DNA of 64,000 nt from Puniceicoccaceae bacterium (GCA_002729725.1 PBYS01000121.1:1-64000), one strand, 5' to 3'; shown: positions 54,990 to 64,000, counted from the stretch's first letter. The notes: a model not told the origin generated them from the sequence alone. Numbers and translations are program-made.

Positions 54990-56831
54990 TTAATCGGTGC
55001 GCACTGCAAACTCTAACTTCCAACGATGGTCGGAGCGGGTGTGCTGCATCCACAAATCCAGCGTACCCATCTCAGTCACGCGCGCGTGCAACTTTACCGG
55101 CACCACTTCGCCCGCGGCTTGCCCTTCCAAGGGAGTAAGCTCCGTCTTAAGCTCCAATGTTTCTTCCAGTTCTTTCTCGGCATCTGGTAAAATAGTGCCC
55201 ACCACATCCCCCGAGCGGATCGCAGAACTAAAGAAGCGGAAGGTGACAGACTCTCCGGTCACCAGGCCAAACTCTTTGGAATCCAAGATCTCTTCGCTGC
55301 CCTCTTCCATGCCCTGTGGCACCACACACAATGCTTTCAAAGGCGGCTTAAAGCCTGGAATCGCTAAGCCAGCGGTTTCTAAGCCGATGTAATAGCTTCG
55401 GGAAGCGCCCGCTTTCACGCGTACGCCACTGCCGCTGAGTTGATTCAGACCGTAATACGCCGCCCCATGCGCAACCGCTTTGTCGTAACGCGCGCCCGCG
55501 AGTTCACGCACGGGAGCTTCGGCTCCAGTCCATTGATTCAGCAAAGCCAAAACTCGCTCACGAGCCGGTGAAGCATTGAAAAATCCACCATTAAACAACA
55601 CTGCGGTCGGCTTCAGAAAACTGCCTCCTACTGCTTGAGGGCTCACCTTCCCAGTCAGACTCGGGTTGGCCTTTACGTTCTGTAAACTACGTGTGAGGAA
55701 ACGTGCGAGATGCTTGCTCAACACTGGATCGCTCTCATAGGCTAAGCCAAATTCCTGCAAGCCCACCGAAGCACGCGCAGCTGGCATCTCCGTAGGCTCA
55801 ACCATAGGCAGAAAGCCGTCCAGCGCGACCTGGTTCAGGGTGTCGCGACTCAAACGAGTCCCCACACTGCCCGCAAATAAAGAGGAACCTCGCGAGGGCA
55901 CCGATAGTGCAACCTCAGTCAAATCGAGGTTCTCAAAAAGCGTTTCCTTTGCCTGACGACTGGCGTGCACCAGTGCTAAAAATTGCCAATCATCGATGTT
56001 GCTGCCTTCGCCTTCCATTTGATAGCGCAGCACATGCGCCAGAGCTAGATCCAGATTGTCGCCCCCGAGTAGCAAGTGCTCCCCGACACTGATGCGCTCC
56101 AGCTCGAGATTGCCCTCGACCTCTGAGACACAGATCAAACTAAAGTCTGAAGTGCCGCCCCCCACATCACAGACCAAAATAATATCTCCGGTGCGAACTT
56201 GCTGGCGCCACTCCGAACCTGCTTGCGATAGCCAAGCATAAAACGCGGCCTGCGGCTCTTCCATCAAAGTAACCGCCCCGAGGCCCGCAGCCTCGGCCGC
56301 TTCATGAGTGAGCGAACGCGCCACTTCATCGAATGAAGCAGGCACCGTGAGCACCACATTGGTGGACTCCAGCGACCAATCGCTCTGCGACTCCTCTGCC
56401 GCCGCTCGAAAACCGTAGACCAAAGATTCTAAATAAAGCCGCGAGGCCTCAATCGGCGAGAGCTTCGCCTCCACACTGCTCGACTGCCAAGGCAAAATCG
56501 GCGCGCGGTGGTCCACCTGCGTATTGCATAACCATGACTTCGCAGAACTCACCAAACGATCGGGCACTTGGGCCCCATGCTGACGCGCAAAGGCTCCGAC
56601 GACCCGGTTCTTAGAGGATTCCTGCCCAGGCAAATTAAAGGCGCCCGCAGGAAATTCATCCGCTGCCGCAATGTAGATATTCGAGGCCAAACCAGGCCGC
56701 GCTTCCAGTGTATTCGGAGCCACGACCTGGAGAATAGAGAGATCTTCCAGACTTTGATCGTCCAGTCGCGCCACCGTCATGGCCGAGTTACTCGTGCCTA
56801 GATCAATTCCCAGACTGTATTGCTTAGACAT
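54990..56831 (-). CDS. Hsp70-family protein, partner of the larger Hsp70
   Basis: A 613-aa protein with ATPase motifs SLGIDLGTSNSAMTVA, VVLTVPASFDEVARSLTHEA, LMEEPQAAFYAWLS, LVCDVGGGTSDFSLI and LLLGGDNLDLALAH. The C-terminal ~120 residues form a beta domain (VTFRFFSSAIRSGDVVGTILP, VPVKLHARVTEMGTLDLWMQ) but no lid-type extension is seen. It is paralogous to the 932-aa protein over the whole ATPase domain. No DnaJ or GrpE is near. The DUF2760 gene lies 72 bp upstream on the same strand, so the order is DUF2760, Hsp70, large Hsp70. Confidence 0.9.
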   Translation of the reverse strand: MSKQYSLGIDLGTSNSAMTVARLDDQSLEDLSILQVVAPNTLEARPGLASNIYIAAADEFPAGAFNLPGQESSKNRVVGAFARQHGAQVPDRLVSSAKSWLCNTQVDHRAPILPWQSSSVEAKLSPIEASRLYLESLVYGFRAAAEESQSDWSLESTNVVLTVPASFDEVARSLTHEAAEAAGLGAVTLMEEPQAAFYAWLSQAGSEWRQQVRTGDIILVCDVGGGTSDFSLICVSEVEGNLELERISVGEHLLLGGDNLDLALAHVLRYQMEGEGSNIDDWQFLALVHASRQAKETLFENLDLTEVALSVPSRGSSLFAGSVGTRLSRDTLNQVALDGFLPMVEPTEMPAARASVGLQEFGLAYESDPVLSKHLARFLTRSLQNVKANPSLTGKVSPQAVGGSFLKPTAVLFNGGFFNASPARERVLALLNQWTGAEAPVRELAGARYDKAVAHGAAYYGLNQLSGSGVRVKAGASRSYYIGLETAGLAIPGFKPPLKALCVVPQGMEEGSEEILDSKEFGLVTGESVTFRFFSSAIRSGDVVGTILPDAEKELEETLELKTELTPLEGQAAGEVVPVKLHARVTEMGTLDLWMQHTRSDHRWKLEFAVRTD

Positions 56832-56903
56832 AATAAATTTTTATTTAAATTTCGCCAGTCGCTGAGCCTTCTCCCAGCGACATCTTCAAAGAGTCAGGCC
56901 TGC

Positions 56904-57557
56904 TTAGCGGACTTCGACTTCAGCAGCCACCAACAGGTGCGTGCCTTGCGCCTCCGCACGTGCACCCAATACTTTCGGTAGTGAGACCGCGCGAGTCTTC
57001 CAGCCTTTATGCTTCAATACACCAGAATAAGGCGGCTCGCCATCCACTTTACCACTGAGACGATACTCATTACGGTCAAAGGCCGCTTCTAATGTGATCG
57101 GCTGGTTCTCAGCCACCGACGCCACAGGCTCGATCGTGAAGTTATGCTGCATCACTTGTTGACAACCCTGATGCACAAAACGCGCCGCAGCGGCGATCTG
57201 CGCGTCTGGATAACTCTTAATGTCATCCATCACGAAATCCAAAAAACGCCCTTTTTCTTGCAACAAGGTAAGTAACTGTGCCACTTGCACCTCAGAGTTT
57301 TGCTGCGGGATCTTTTGCAGGTCCGGTTGCTTCGTTTCCGGTGCGACGGGTGCAACTGGTTCGGACGCGGGCGTCGCAGTAGGCTCACTGACAGCCGCCG
57401 CGGTATTAAGCGTCAAAGCCAGCACACAGCCGACCGCGGCCACAGCAATCACAGCATAGGCTAAAAGCTGCGCCTGATCCGCAAAAGCAGGCAACAACAC
57501 GAGCACGCCAAGCACTAGAAGAACGAAATAACTAACAATTAAAAGTGTCTTTTTCAT
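56904..57557 (-). CDS. DUF2760 protein of the Hsp70 cassette
   Basis: A 217-aa protein with two N-terminal membrane helices (about residues 5-24 and 32-52), a proline/alanine-rich linker (~55-85) and a C-terminal DUF2760 domain: GRFLDFVMDDIKSYPDAQIAAAARFVHQGC, then TIEPVASVAENQPITLEAAFD, YRLSGKVDGEPPYSGVLKHKGW. In other bacteria DUF2760 genes stand beside paired Hsp70 genes, as here. It could be a membrane docking protein for the two Hsp70s; this is inference. Confidence 0.88.
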   Translation of the reverse strand: MKKTLLIVSYFVLLVLGVLVLLPAFADQAQLLAYAVIAVAAVGCVLALTLNTAAAVSEPTATPASEPVAPVAPETKQPDLQKIPQQNSEVQVAQLLTLLQEKGRFLDFVMDDIKSYPDAQIAAAARFVHQGCQQVMQHNFTIEPVASVAENQPITLEAAFDRNEYRLSGKVDGEPPYSGVLKHKGWKTRAVSLPKVLGARAEAQGTHLLVAAEVEVR

Positions 57558-57627
57558 AAGCTAAAAAATGAAGCCTGCTACATTCGCAAGGATTCACTTG
57601 GACGCAAGCGAACAAACGCCTGATCCC

Positions 57628-58602
57628 TCACACAGTCACATCCAAAACCGCCGCCGCAGCCTCAATCCCCGACAAGGCGGCCCCCTCGACGCGGGCACCT
57701 CCAAAAGCGTCGCCCGCGAGTGTCAATTGCAGACCAGCATTTTGAAAATAAGGCTCGGACCATGGATTGATCGGCAAAGTGAAGCCCCAACGATGACAGC
57801 TAAACTCCAACACTTTAGCCCCTAGATAAGGCGCCGCCGCTTCCAGCATTTGCGCACCACGCACCCCATCGGGCGAATCCCAGTGCGCTTCCGCAAAATC
57901 CGCATCCGCATGTATTGTGATCGCGGATACATCAGGTGATATGCCCTTTTTCTGATTGTCAGCAATCCATGTCAGAGGCGCCTCCGAAAGCTTCAATGCA
58001 CCTGGTGCAGCGAGGCCACTAGGGCCATCTAGAATCGCCAAGGTGGCCAAGCCACGTTCATATCGAACGGCTCGCAAAGCTTCTGTCTGATCCCCCGCAT
58101 AATCCAGCCCACTGGTATGCAACAATCCCAGCGCCTGTGGCAAAGGCACGGTGATCACTAGATGTTTCGTCCCGTAGCGATTTCCGTGCTGGCTCAGTAC
58201 AATCCAGCCGTCCAGCCCACGCACCAACTCCACCACGGGCTCGGAAGTGCGCACATCTAAACTTTGTGCCAAATATTTAGGGGCATCGGTCATGCCATTG
58301 ATACCACAATAACGCGCGTGGCCCGCTGGATCCCTATAGCCGGGCGTGTGGCGATACCACTTCTTGATCACCCCCGCAGCAAGCCATTCATCCGCGTAAG
58401 CTTTCAGGCGCCCATCACGCACAGTAAAAAACTGTGCGCCATGATCGAGCCGCCCTCCGGCCATGCGTCGCGTGGCCATACGCCCACCCAAACCGCGGCC
58501 CTTGTCCAGCACACGCACAGTTTTGCCGGCACGCTGTAATTCGCTGGCGCAGAGAAGACCGGAAATGCCGGCTCCGATAATGAGAACGTCGGTAGTTTGC
58601 AT
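57628..58602 (-). CDS. FAD-dependent amine-oxidase-like (renalase-type) oxidoreductase
   Basis: 324 aa from the ATG at 58602 (MQTTDVLIIGAGISGLLCA). It has the Rossmann FAD motif GAGISGLLCASEL, then GRGLGGRMATRRM and LDHGAQFFTVRD as in renalase/amine-oxidase relatives, VITVPLPQAL, and the C-terminal FAD-binding LAGDAFGGARVEGAALSG. Bacterial renalase-like enzymes oxidise faulty isomers of NAD(P)H; the precise substrate here is not known. It starts 19 bp after the epimerase stop and is probably cotranscribed with it. Confidence 0.87.
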   Translation of the reverse strand: MQTTDVLIIGAGISGLLCASELQRAGKTVRVLDKGRGLGGRMATRRMAGGRLDHGAQFFTVRDGRLKAYADEWLAAGVIKKWYRHTPGYRDPAGHARYCGINGMTDAPKYLAQSLDVRTSEPVVELVRGLDGWIVLSQHGNRYGTKHLVITVPLPQALGLLHTSGLDYAGDQTEALRAVRYERGLATLAILDGPSGLAAPGALKLSEAPLTWIADNQKKGISPDVSAITIHADADFAEAHWDSPDGVRGAQMLEAAAPYLGAKVLEFSCHRWGFTLPINPWSEPYFQNAGLQLTLAGDAFGGARVEGAALSGIEAAAAVLDVTV

Positions 58603-58621
58603 GGAAAAGGAGAAATATAAT

Positions 58622-59557
58622 TTAGGACTGTGCTGCATCGAACGCAGCGCGGAGTGCGTGCTCTAGCTTGGGCTGTTGCCACTCAAAGCCGAGTTCGGTC
58701 AGCCGTTGAGGCCGCACTCTCAAATTACTAAGCACAGTCTCCTCGCCCATTTGACCGAAAAGCATTTTTACGACAACAGCAGGAACCGGTAAAATCGTTG
58801 GACGCCCCAAAACCTTACCAAGCTTTTTAGTGAATTCCGAATTGGTGACCGACTCTGGCGCCACCGCATTGATCACACCGCGGACCGATCTATTTTCCAC
58901 CGCAAAAACATAAACATCCACCAGATCAGGCAAACTGATCCAGCTCATCCTTTGCTGTCCATCGCCAATGCGACCACCGACCCCGCACTTAAATGCAGGC
59001 AGCATTTTGGCTAAAGCCCCCCCCTGCCTGCTGAGCACAATGCCCGTACGCAAAAATGCAGTCCGCACGCCCGCATCCGTGAGCGCACTCGCAGCAGCCT
59101 CCCATTCGCGCACCACCTCCGCTAAAAAGCCATCCCCCATCGGACTCGACTCATCCACCCAGTCTTCCAAATCGGCTCCGTAGTAACTAATGCCCGATGC
59201 GGAAATGAACGCGGGCCGCTGCGCCTGCTCTAGAATCGCGTCCACTAGCAAATGAGCGCTGGCACCCCGACTTCGCAGTATCCGTTCTTTCGCAGCAGAA
59301 CTCCAGCGCTGCACGACACTTTCGCCCGCAAGATGCACAACCACATCCACCCCCACAAGCGCCGCAGTATCCAACTGCCCCGCAGCCACATCCCATTGCA
59401 CATCGCCGCGCTCACTGCGCGAGAGCCTGCGCACGCGATGTCCACGACTTTGCAGTTTTTCACATAAAGCCTGCCCCACCAATCCACTCGCGCCAGAGAC
59501 TAAAATGGAAAGTGCAGGAGCTATCGTAGGAGGACTGGTAGATTCTGAGGCCATCAC
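58622..59557 (-). CDS. TIGR01777-family (YfcH-like) epimerase, copy 2
   Basis: A 311-aa SDR protein with ILVSGASGLVGQALCEKL, VVVHLAGESVVQRW, ISASGISYYG (active-site region), RTGIVLSRQGGALAKMLPAFKCGVGG-like segments, and the DUF1731-type end VVVKMLFGQMGEETVLSNLRV. It is a clear but not close paralogue of 35457-36395. It lies between lnt and the renalase-like gene on the same strand, with short gaps (21 and 19 bp), so an operon is likely. Confidence 0.92.
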   Translation of the reverse strand: MMASESTSPPTIAPALSILVSGASGLVGQALCEKLQSRGHRVRRLSRSERGDVQWDVAAGQLDTAALVGVDVVVHLAGESVVQRWSSAAKERILRSRGASAHLLVDAILEQAQRPAFISASGISYYGADLEDWVDESSPMGDGFLAEVVREWEAAASALTDAGVRTAFLRTGIVLSRQGGALAKMLPAFKCGVGGRIGDGQQRMSWISLPDLVDVYVFAVENRSVRGVINAVAPESVTNSEFTKKLGKVLGRPTILPVPAVVVKMLFGQMGEETVLSNLRVRPQRLTELGFEWQQPKLEHALRAAFDAAQS

Positions 59558-59578
59558 AGCTCAGAATACACAAACCCA

Positions 59579-61231
59579 CTAATTTTGCGATCGAAGCGGC
59601 GACATAAAAACAAAGATCAAAGCCATCACAGCCAATCCGCCCGACACAAAAACAAACCAATCCCCATGCCGGGTGTAGTAACTTTGTTGACGACTCCACT
59701 CATCAAATTGAAAGACGCTATACCCGCCCCCGCCACGGAAGAAAATACTGCCCGCTTCATCGACCAACACTTCCCGCACCGTACCGTAACTATCGATCCA
59801 GCCACTCCAGCCACCGTTGCCAGCGCGCATTACAGGACGACGATTTTCAACCGCACGCAGCACGGAATGCGCCGCATGCTGCACCGCGCCGCCCTCTTCA
59901 CCATACCACGCGTTGTTCGTCGCCACAAAAAAGAGATCCGCTCCAGCCCGTGCACTCGCGCGCGCCAAATGCGGAAAGGCATCCTCATAACAGACCAAAG
60001 AGCCGACCTCATAATTGCTGCCATTCACAGTCAAATCAATCAAGCCAGCCGAATCGCCCGCGACAAAAGATCCCCCAACCGGCACCACCTTCTCAATAAA
60101 CCCAAAGGGCGCAGGCACATATTCACCAAATGGAACCAACTCCCGCTTAGTATAAAACTGCGAGGACAAACCAGTGGCCGGCTCCACCCAAAAGGCCCCA
60201 TTACGCCATTCATCCAATGCACGGTCCTGCGAAAGATTCCCCATCAAAATCGGCTTCCCCAGCTCATTGGCCAGGCGCTCCACACGCACCTGCATTTCAA
60301 GGTTCCCCATCACTGGCCAAGGCGTCGCCGCCTCCGGCCAAAGCACTACGTCACTCTCCAAACTCGCAACGAAACGCGTCTGCCGCTCCAAGATGTCAAG
60401 ATTCTCAAGCTCACGATCCGTGTCCCACTTCAACTCCGGCAGAATATAAGGCTGTACCACCGCGGCCGTCAGTATCGGCTTAGCCGAATCCGGCTGAGGT
60501 AGTGACGAGAAAAACACAAAAATGCACAAGCCCAGTCCACTCATGCCCAGATACAGATCCGGACTGAACCAGCCCGTCCACATCTTACGCTCACGACGCA
60601 CCAACCGGTGCCGCAAAGTTTGCGTGACACATAGGTTAAAAAATACCAACAGAAAAGAAACCCCATACGCCCCCGACCAGGCCGCAATTTGCAACACCAC
60701 AGGACGCTCCCATTGACTCAAAGACAGCGGAGCCCAAGGAAACCCCCAGAGCAACCAAGTACGCGCCCACTCCAGCACAACCCACGCGCCCGCAAGCCCC
60801 GCAAAGCCCAACACCCGCCTGACAATATTCGCCCCCAACAAACGCGGCAACAAAGCACGAGCCATCGCAAGCCATAGAGCAAAAAGCACCGCCAGCACCC
60901 CACTCAAAGCAATCGTGCCAAACCAAGTCACATGGCGCAACCAGACCAAAATCGAAAACCAGCTCACCCAGCCCGTAACAATCGCCACCAGCCAGAAAAT
61001 ACGTCGAGACGGCTTCGTATATAACCACAGCAACAGCGGCACAAAGGCAATGTAAGCCGCCTCTGCAAACTCGAAGGGAGGAATCGAAATCACCCACATC
61101 AGCGCGGACAGCACCGCAGCCAACAAGCCCCAATAAGTCGAATAGCTCGAATGAGGAGAGGGCCCCTCTTCAGCAGCCGCTAATTCAGGATTTAAAGCGC
61201 CGAGAGTCTGCGTCACCCGCGCCTCCGACAT
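59579..61231 (-). CDS. lnt: Apolipoprotein N-acyltransferase
   Basis: 550 aa from the ATG at 61231. N-terminal membrane helices (~25-230) precede a periplasmic nitrilase domain with the catalytic Glu in VVLWPEAATPWP, Lys in KRELVPFGEY and Cys in SLVCYEDAFPHL; a last helix (FVFVSGGLAVMALIFVF) ends the protein. It adds the third acyl chain to lipoproteins, consistent with the several lipobox proteins in the window. The start overlaps the small frame at 61185-61370. Confidence 0.94.
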   Translation of the reverse strand: MSEARVTQTLGALNPELAAAEEGPSPHSSYSTYWGLLAAVLSALMWVISIPPFEFAEAAYIAFVPLLLWLYTKPSRRIFWLVAIVTGWVSWFSILVWLRHVTWFGTIALSGVLAVLFALWLAMARALLPRLLGANIVRRVLGFAGLAGAWVVLEWARTWLLWGFPWAPLSLSQWERPVVLQIAAWSGAYGVSFLLVFFNLCVTQTLRHRLVRRERKMWTGWFSPDLYLGMSGLGLCIFVFFSSLPQPDSAKPILTAAVVQPYILPELKWDTDRELENLDILERQTRFVASLESDVVLWPEAATPWPVMGNLEMQVRVERLANELGKPILMGNLSQDRALDEWRNGAFWVEPATGLSSQFYTKRELVPFGEYVPAPFGFIEKVVPVGGSFVAGDSAGLIDLTVNGSNYEVGSLVCYEDAFPHLARASARAGADLFFVATNNAWYGEEGGAVQHAAHSVLRAVENRRPVMRAGNGGWSGWIDSYGTVREVLVDEAGSIFFRGGGGYSVFQFDEWSRQQSYYTRHGDWFVFVSGGLAVMALIFVFMSPLRSQN

Positions 61232-61370
61232 TAATGTTTGTTTGCTGAAAATATTCACCTGTCTCAAATTTACTGCGCCAGTCAGAGATTAACTCGCGAT
61301 TAAAAAGCAGCACGTTCATAGCAATGAACCAGATACACAAGAAAGATGTAATAACAGCGAGCAAGCGCAT
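61185..61370 (-). CDS. Possible small membrane protein before lnt
   Basis: A 61-aa frame with one hydrophobic segment (LLAVITSFLCIWFIAMNVLLF) and a hydrophilic tail. It fills the gap between the RAYT gene and lnt and overlaps the lnt start by 47 bp in another frame. The hydrophobic segment with a basic start is coherent, but no homologue is known to me and it may be chance. Confidence 0.25.
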   Translation of the reverse strand: MRLLAVITSFLCIWFIAMNVLLFNRELISDWRSKFETGEYFQQTNINVGGAGDADSRRFKS

Positions 61371-61403
61371 CCGAAGTCCCAAGCCAACAAACAATCAAGC
61401 CCA

Positions 61404-62390
61404 TCAGCCAAACACCTTACGCCGCAGCCCCTGTATCACCGCCAAATCGCCCCAGGCCGAGCCGCGCATCACATTCACCTTCGGTGGGTGCTTTCGCCCG
61501 CGCTCCACTTGCCACGCTCCCGTAAAACCACGAACAAACTCAGCTGAGCCCAAAATCGCACCATCAGTAAAATAGCGCACCCGGCAGCGCAGCATCACCG
61601 CCTTCGATAACTCACCCTCCTGCTCATCCAGCACCTTTAAAGCGCGCTCACGCGTCATATCCGACAAACCAACCTGCGCCGCATGCTTACCGAATATCAG
61701 CAAACGATGCGCCTGCAAGGCCGACTGCGGATCCCGAGCACCGTGGTCGCTCCAAATATGGACCATGCCCCGCTCCGCCTCTGCCACACCTGCCACGGCC
61801 TCCGCGTAGCCGCAAAAACGATAATCCTTCGGATCCTCGACTAGGCCCGCACGCACCGGATTCAGATCAATATAAGCCGCCATCGTTTGCAGCGGATTGC
61901 CATGTCCCTCCACCAGGACCGATTTAAAACGGTCCGCCCACAGAGTGCCATAGCGCTTATGATTACGATTAAACCAGACCGAAAAGCGCTGCTTCACCGC
62001 CTTCATATATTCAGAGACATCGCCCATCCGCGCCAACAATTTCGCACGCAACTGCTGCGCCTCCTCAGAGTCCGCTTGCAAGTGAGAGCGCAGCACCTTG
62101 ACCGAATCCGCCTGATACTTGGTAGGCTTCGGGTACAGCACCTGATAGCGGCGCATCAATTCAGCATCATCCACCTGCTGACGATCCGGCACACGCAAGA
62201 GCACGTGAAAGTGATTCGACATCACACAGTAGGTCAGCACCTGCACCCCGCAAAAATCCGCCACCTGCCAGATCATCTTACGCAGCATCTCCTTCTCACG
62301 ATCCTGGAACAAGCGCTCCCCATTCACCACCCGCGTCATGCAATGATAAACCGCATCCTGCCCATGAATCTTTTTACGACGAACCTTCAT
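61404..62390 (-). CDS. REP-associated tyrosine transposase (RAYT, Y1_Tnp/IS200-like)
   Basis: A 328-aa protein. The Y1 HuH core reads VYHCMTRVVNGERLF at the start, then VLTYCVMSNHFHVLLRVP (the HuH pair N-H-F-H-V-L) and YMKAVKQRFSVWFNRNHKRYGTLWADRFKSVLVE with the candidate catalytic Tyr, then YIDLNPVRAGLV. The C-terminal ~120 residues extend beyond the usual core. RAYTs are single-copy domesticated transposases that act on REP hairpins. REP-like elements with GTAG heads are found at 9763, 11095, 31047 and 36935. No IS ends flank the gene. Confidence 0.88.
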   Translation of the reverse strand: MKVRRKKIHGQDAVYHCMTRVVNGERLFQDREKEMLRKMIWQVADFCGVQVLTYCVMSNHFHVLLRVPDRQQVDDAELMRRYQVLYPKPTKYQADSVKVLRSHLQADSEEAQQLRAKLLARMGDVSEYMKAVKQRFSVWFNRNHKRYGTLWADRFKSVLVEGHGNPLQTMAAYIDLNPVRAGLVEDPKDYRFCGYAEAVAGVAEAERGMVHIWSDHGARDPQSALQAHRLLIFGKHAAQVGLSDMTRERALKVLDEQEGELSKAVMLRCRVRYFTDGAILGSAEFVRGFTGAWQVERGRKHPPKVNVMRGSAWGDLAVIQGLRRKVFG

Positions 62391-62495
62391 TCTCCCCTCA
62401 AGATGAACCTCTTCTCACATAAACTCAACCTATTTCTTATAGCCTGGTTAATTTATTGTGTGTTTTGTGCGTAGTAGGGGGAGCTGTGTTTGGGG

Positions 62496-64000
62496 CTAGC
62501 GGGCGCTGGCGAAACCTGCGCGCTCGGGGTAGTGCTCGATGAATTCTAGGAAGATGTCTTTGGCGACGGGGCCGGCGGTGGATCCGCCGTGGTAGCGCTC
62601 GCTGTCATTGGTGCCTTCGACCATGACGGCGACCGCGATCTGTGGATTCTCCACGGGAGCGAAGCCGACAAACCATGCGAGGTTGACGCCTTTGCCATGG
62701 GCACGGAAGTCGGCGGTGCCAGTCTTGCCCGCAATCCGGAGTCCGTCGATTTGCACGAGGCGCCCGGTGCCGTCCTTGCCGACGACACGTTCCATACCTT
62801 CCCATAGGGCGTCGTGTTGCTGCGGCGTGAGACCGATCGGCTCGCCGCCATGGTCCACCTGCTGAGCCTCTTCGTTGGTTAAGGCACGCAGGGTGGGTCG
62901 CGTGCGGGTTTCGTCGCGAGCAATCGACGCAATCACTGTCGCCATTTGTAGGGGAGTCACGAGTAGAAAGCCTTGCCCGATCGCGGTGTTGGCGGTATCT
63001 CCGGGCACCCAACCGGAGCCAATTTGCTCACGTTTCCACTCTTTACTGGGCACGACGAGGCGGCTGGTCTCGAAGGGGACCTCGATGTTTGTCTTTTGAT
63101 CGAGTCCGAAGCGCTTGGCTTCGGCGCTTAATACGTCGATGCCCATATCGAGGCCTTCGGCATAATAATACACGTTGCAACTGGCCTCGACGGCGGCGGC
63201 GAGGTCAACGATGCCGTGCCCGTAGCGCGCATTGCAGCGGAAGATTCGATTGCCTAAGCGATAAAGACCTTGGCAGTCGTGCTGAGTATCGGCTGTGATG
63301 CTGCCATGGCGCATGCCAGCGATGGAGGTGATTAACTTGAAGGTGGAGCCTGGAGGATAGGAAAGTTGAACGGCGCGATTGAGCCATGCACCACGTTCGT
63401 TGATTTCGTCAAATGTGCTGCGTGGAATGAATGGGCTGAGGTCGTTGAGGTCATAGCTGGGGTGGCTGGCGATGGCCAGCACCTCGCCGGAATGGATATC
63501 GAGCGCGACGGCCGCGCCACGGCGTTCGCCGAGGGCGACTTCAGCCGCGAGCTGAAGATCGATATCAATGCTGGTGATCAGGTCCTTACCTTGTTGCGGC
63601 GCCTTCATCTCTAATCTGGAGTCTTGAAAACCGAGTGGATCAACACGCCAGATTTCAGTGCCGGTTTCCCCGGACAGAAGGTCATTAAAATGGCGTTCGA
63701 GACCGGTCTTACCCCGCTTGGTTTTAAAAGTGAATGTTTTGATCCCATCGTCGGGAATCTCTTCGGGGTCAGGATTCACGTTTTGCACATAGCCGAGTGT
63801 ATGGGCTGCGGCAACGCCGTAGGGATAATAGCGTGCGGTATCGGTATGAATTTGAATGGCTGATTTAACGGGCACTTGCTCAATCAGGCGGGCGTATTGA
63901 TCGGCATTGAGATCTTCGACGAGTGGCAGGGGCAGCAGGAGCTGTTCGTTAAAATGACGAATGATCTTACGCAGGGAGAGTGTATCGTCGCGACCGGTGA
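62496..64000 (-). CDS. mrdA: Penicillin-binding protein 2 (partial, 5-prime end outside window)
   Basis: The frame continues without a start to the window edge, so at least 500 residues are visible. The dimerisation part includes [15 protein letters not shown] and [15 protein letters not shown]. The transpeptidase domain has the nucleophile motif [13 protein letters not shown] (S-x-x-K), SCN in [10 protein letters not shown], and AGKTGTADF. This is the class B PBP2 type that cross-links murein during elongation with RodA. The rest of the elongasome genes would be expected upstream, beyond the right edge. Confidence 0.93.
   Translation of the reverse strand, partial: TGRDDTLSLRKIIRHFNEQLLLPLPLVEDLNADQYARLIEQVPVKSAIQIHTDTARYYPYGVAAAHTLGYVQNVNPDPEEIPDDGIKTFTFKTKRGKTGLERHFNDLLSGETGTEIWRVDPLGFQDSRLEMKAPQQGKDLITSIDIDLQLAAEVALGERRGAAVALDIHSGEVLAIASHPSYDLNDLSPFIPRSTFDEINERGAWLNRAVQLSYPPGSTFKLITSIAGMRHGSITADTQHDCQGLYRLGNRIFRCNARYGHGIVDLAAAVEASCNVYYYAEGLDMGIDVLSAEAKRFGLDQKTNIEVPFETSRLVVPSKEWKREQIGSGWVPGDTANTAIGQGFLLVTPLQMATVIASIARDETRTRPTLRALTNEEAQQVDHGGEPIGLTPQQHDALWEGMERVVGKDGTGRLVQIDGLRIAGKTGTADFRAHGKGVNLAWFVGFAPVENPQIAVAVMVEGTNDSERYHGGSTAGPVAKDIFLEFIEHYPERAGFASAR

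Noticed and set aside
54973-55053. 27-residue extension of the large Hsp70 frame
   Set aside because: It overlaps the end of the upstream Hsp70 gene and lacks Hsp70 similarity; the ATG at 54972 precedes the normal start I-G-I-D-L-G-T.
61404-62390. Complete IS200/IS605 insertion sequence
   Set aside because: No left or right subterminal hairpins, no accessory tnpB and no target-site pattern were seen; the protein has RAYT features instead.
62472-62500. GTAGGGGGAGC near the RAYT gene start as a further REP
   Set aside because: No inverted arm follows, so it lacks the hairpin that defines the other units.

Overview
The window reads like an ordinary chromosomal segment of a Gram-negative bacterium with moderate GC. 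The best guess is a Verrucomicrobiota of the Opitutae/Puniceicoccales type. This is an inference from gene content: BlaI/M56 regulatory pairs fused to carboxypeptidase-regulatory-like repeats, a secreted helical-repeat protein full of W-x-x-x-D-P-x-x-A units, a fungal-type (STR2-like) cystathionine gamma-synthase, a DUF2760-Hsp70-Hsp70 cassette, TIGR01777 epimerases and a REP/RAYT system. No rRNA, tRNA, CRISPR array, phage or plasmid module was seen.

Layout. 1-2 kb (-): DTW/Tsr3-like RNA-modification enzyme and cystathionine gamma-synthase. 2.1-4.9 kb (+): Tat-signal LysM amidase flanked by two paralogous 284-aa membrane-anchored proteins. 4.9-7.5 kb (-): U32 protein related to RlhA. 7.5-12.9 kb (-): a CreB/CreC/CreD-like envelope-stress cluster with a large secreted partner. 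13-18.6 kb (+): DUF4143 ATPase behind three exact-period 32-bp tandem repeats, unknown membrane and lipoproteins, a glycosidase-like barrel protein and lipoprotein MsrA, with one small pterin-dehydratase-like protein on the other strand. 18.7-25.7 kb (-): a lipoprotein, a BlaI-M56 sensor cassette whose sensor is cut by one in-frame TGA, and the helical-repeat protein. 25.8-31 kb (-): a GntR-ABC transporter operon containing a shrunken duplicate of its own permease. 31.3-35.4 kb: a second, intact, divergent BlaI/M56 cassette. 35.4-42.5 kb: epimerase, membrane proteins, GbsR/MarR regulator, succinate-semialdehyde dehydrogenase and a YdbH/AsmA-like protein. 42.7-50.9 kb: trpC, rsmA, a broken hybrid histidine kinase, a DAACS symporter, RidA, queF, a hybrid kinase and rsmI. 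50.9-62.4 kb (-): RNase D, two Hsp70s with a DUF2760 protein, a renalase-like flavoprotein, a second epimerase, lnt and a RAYT transposase. 62.5-64 kb (-): PBP2 (mrdA), running off the right edge.

Themes. Much of the window serves the envelope: a murein amidase, PBP2, Lnt, a YdbH-like lipid-transport protein, CreBCD, two protease-sensor (BlaR1-like) circuits, and a GntR-regulated ABC exporter. The two BlaI circuits have clearly different palindromic operators (TACTGT-N4-ACAGTA versus TACTAT-N4-ATAGTA). GTAG-headed REP hairpins lie in intergenic gaps, and a RAYT transposase that could mobilise them is in the same window. Three genes look recently damaged or remodelled: the TGA-split M56 sensor, the histidine kinase that lost its HisKA domain, and the permease duplicate reduced to its two ends.
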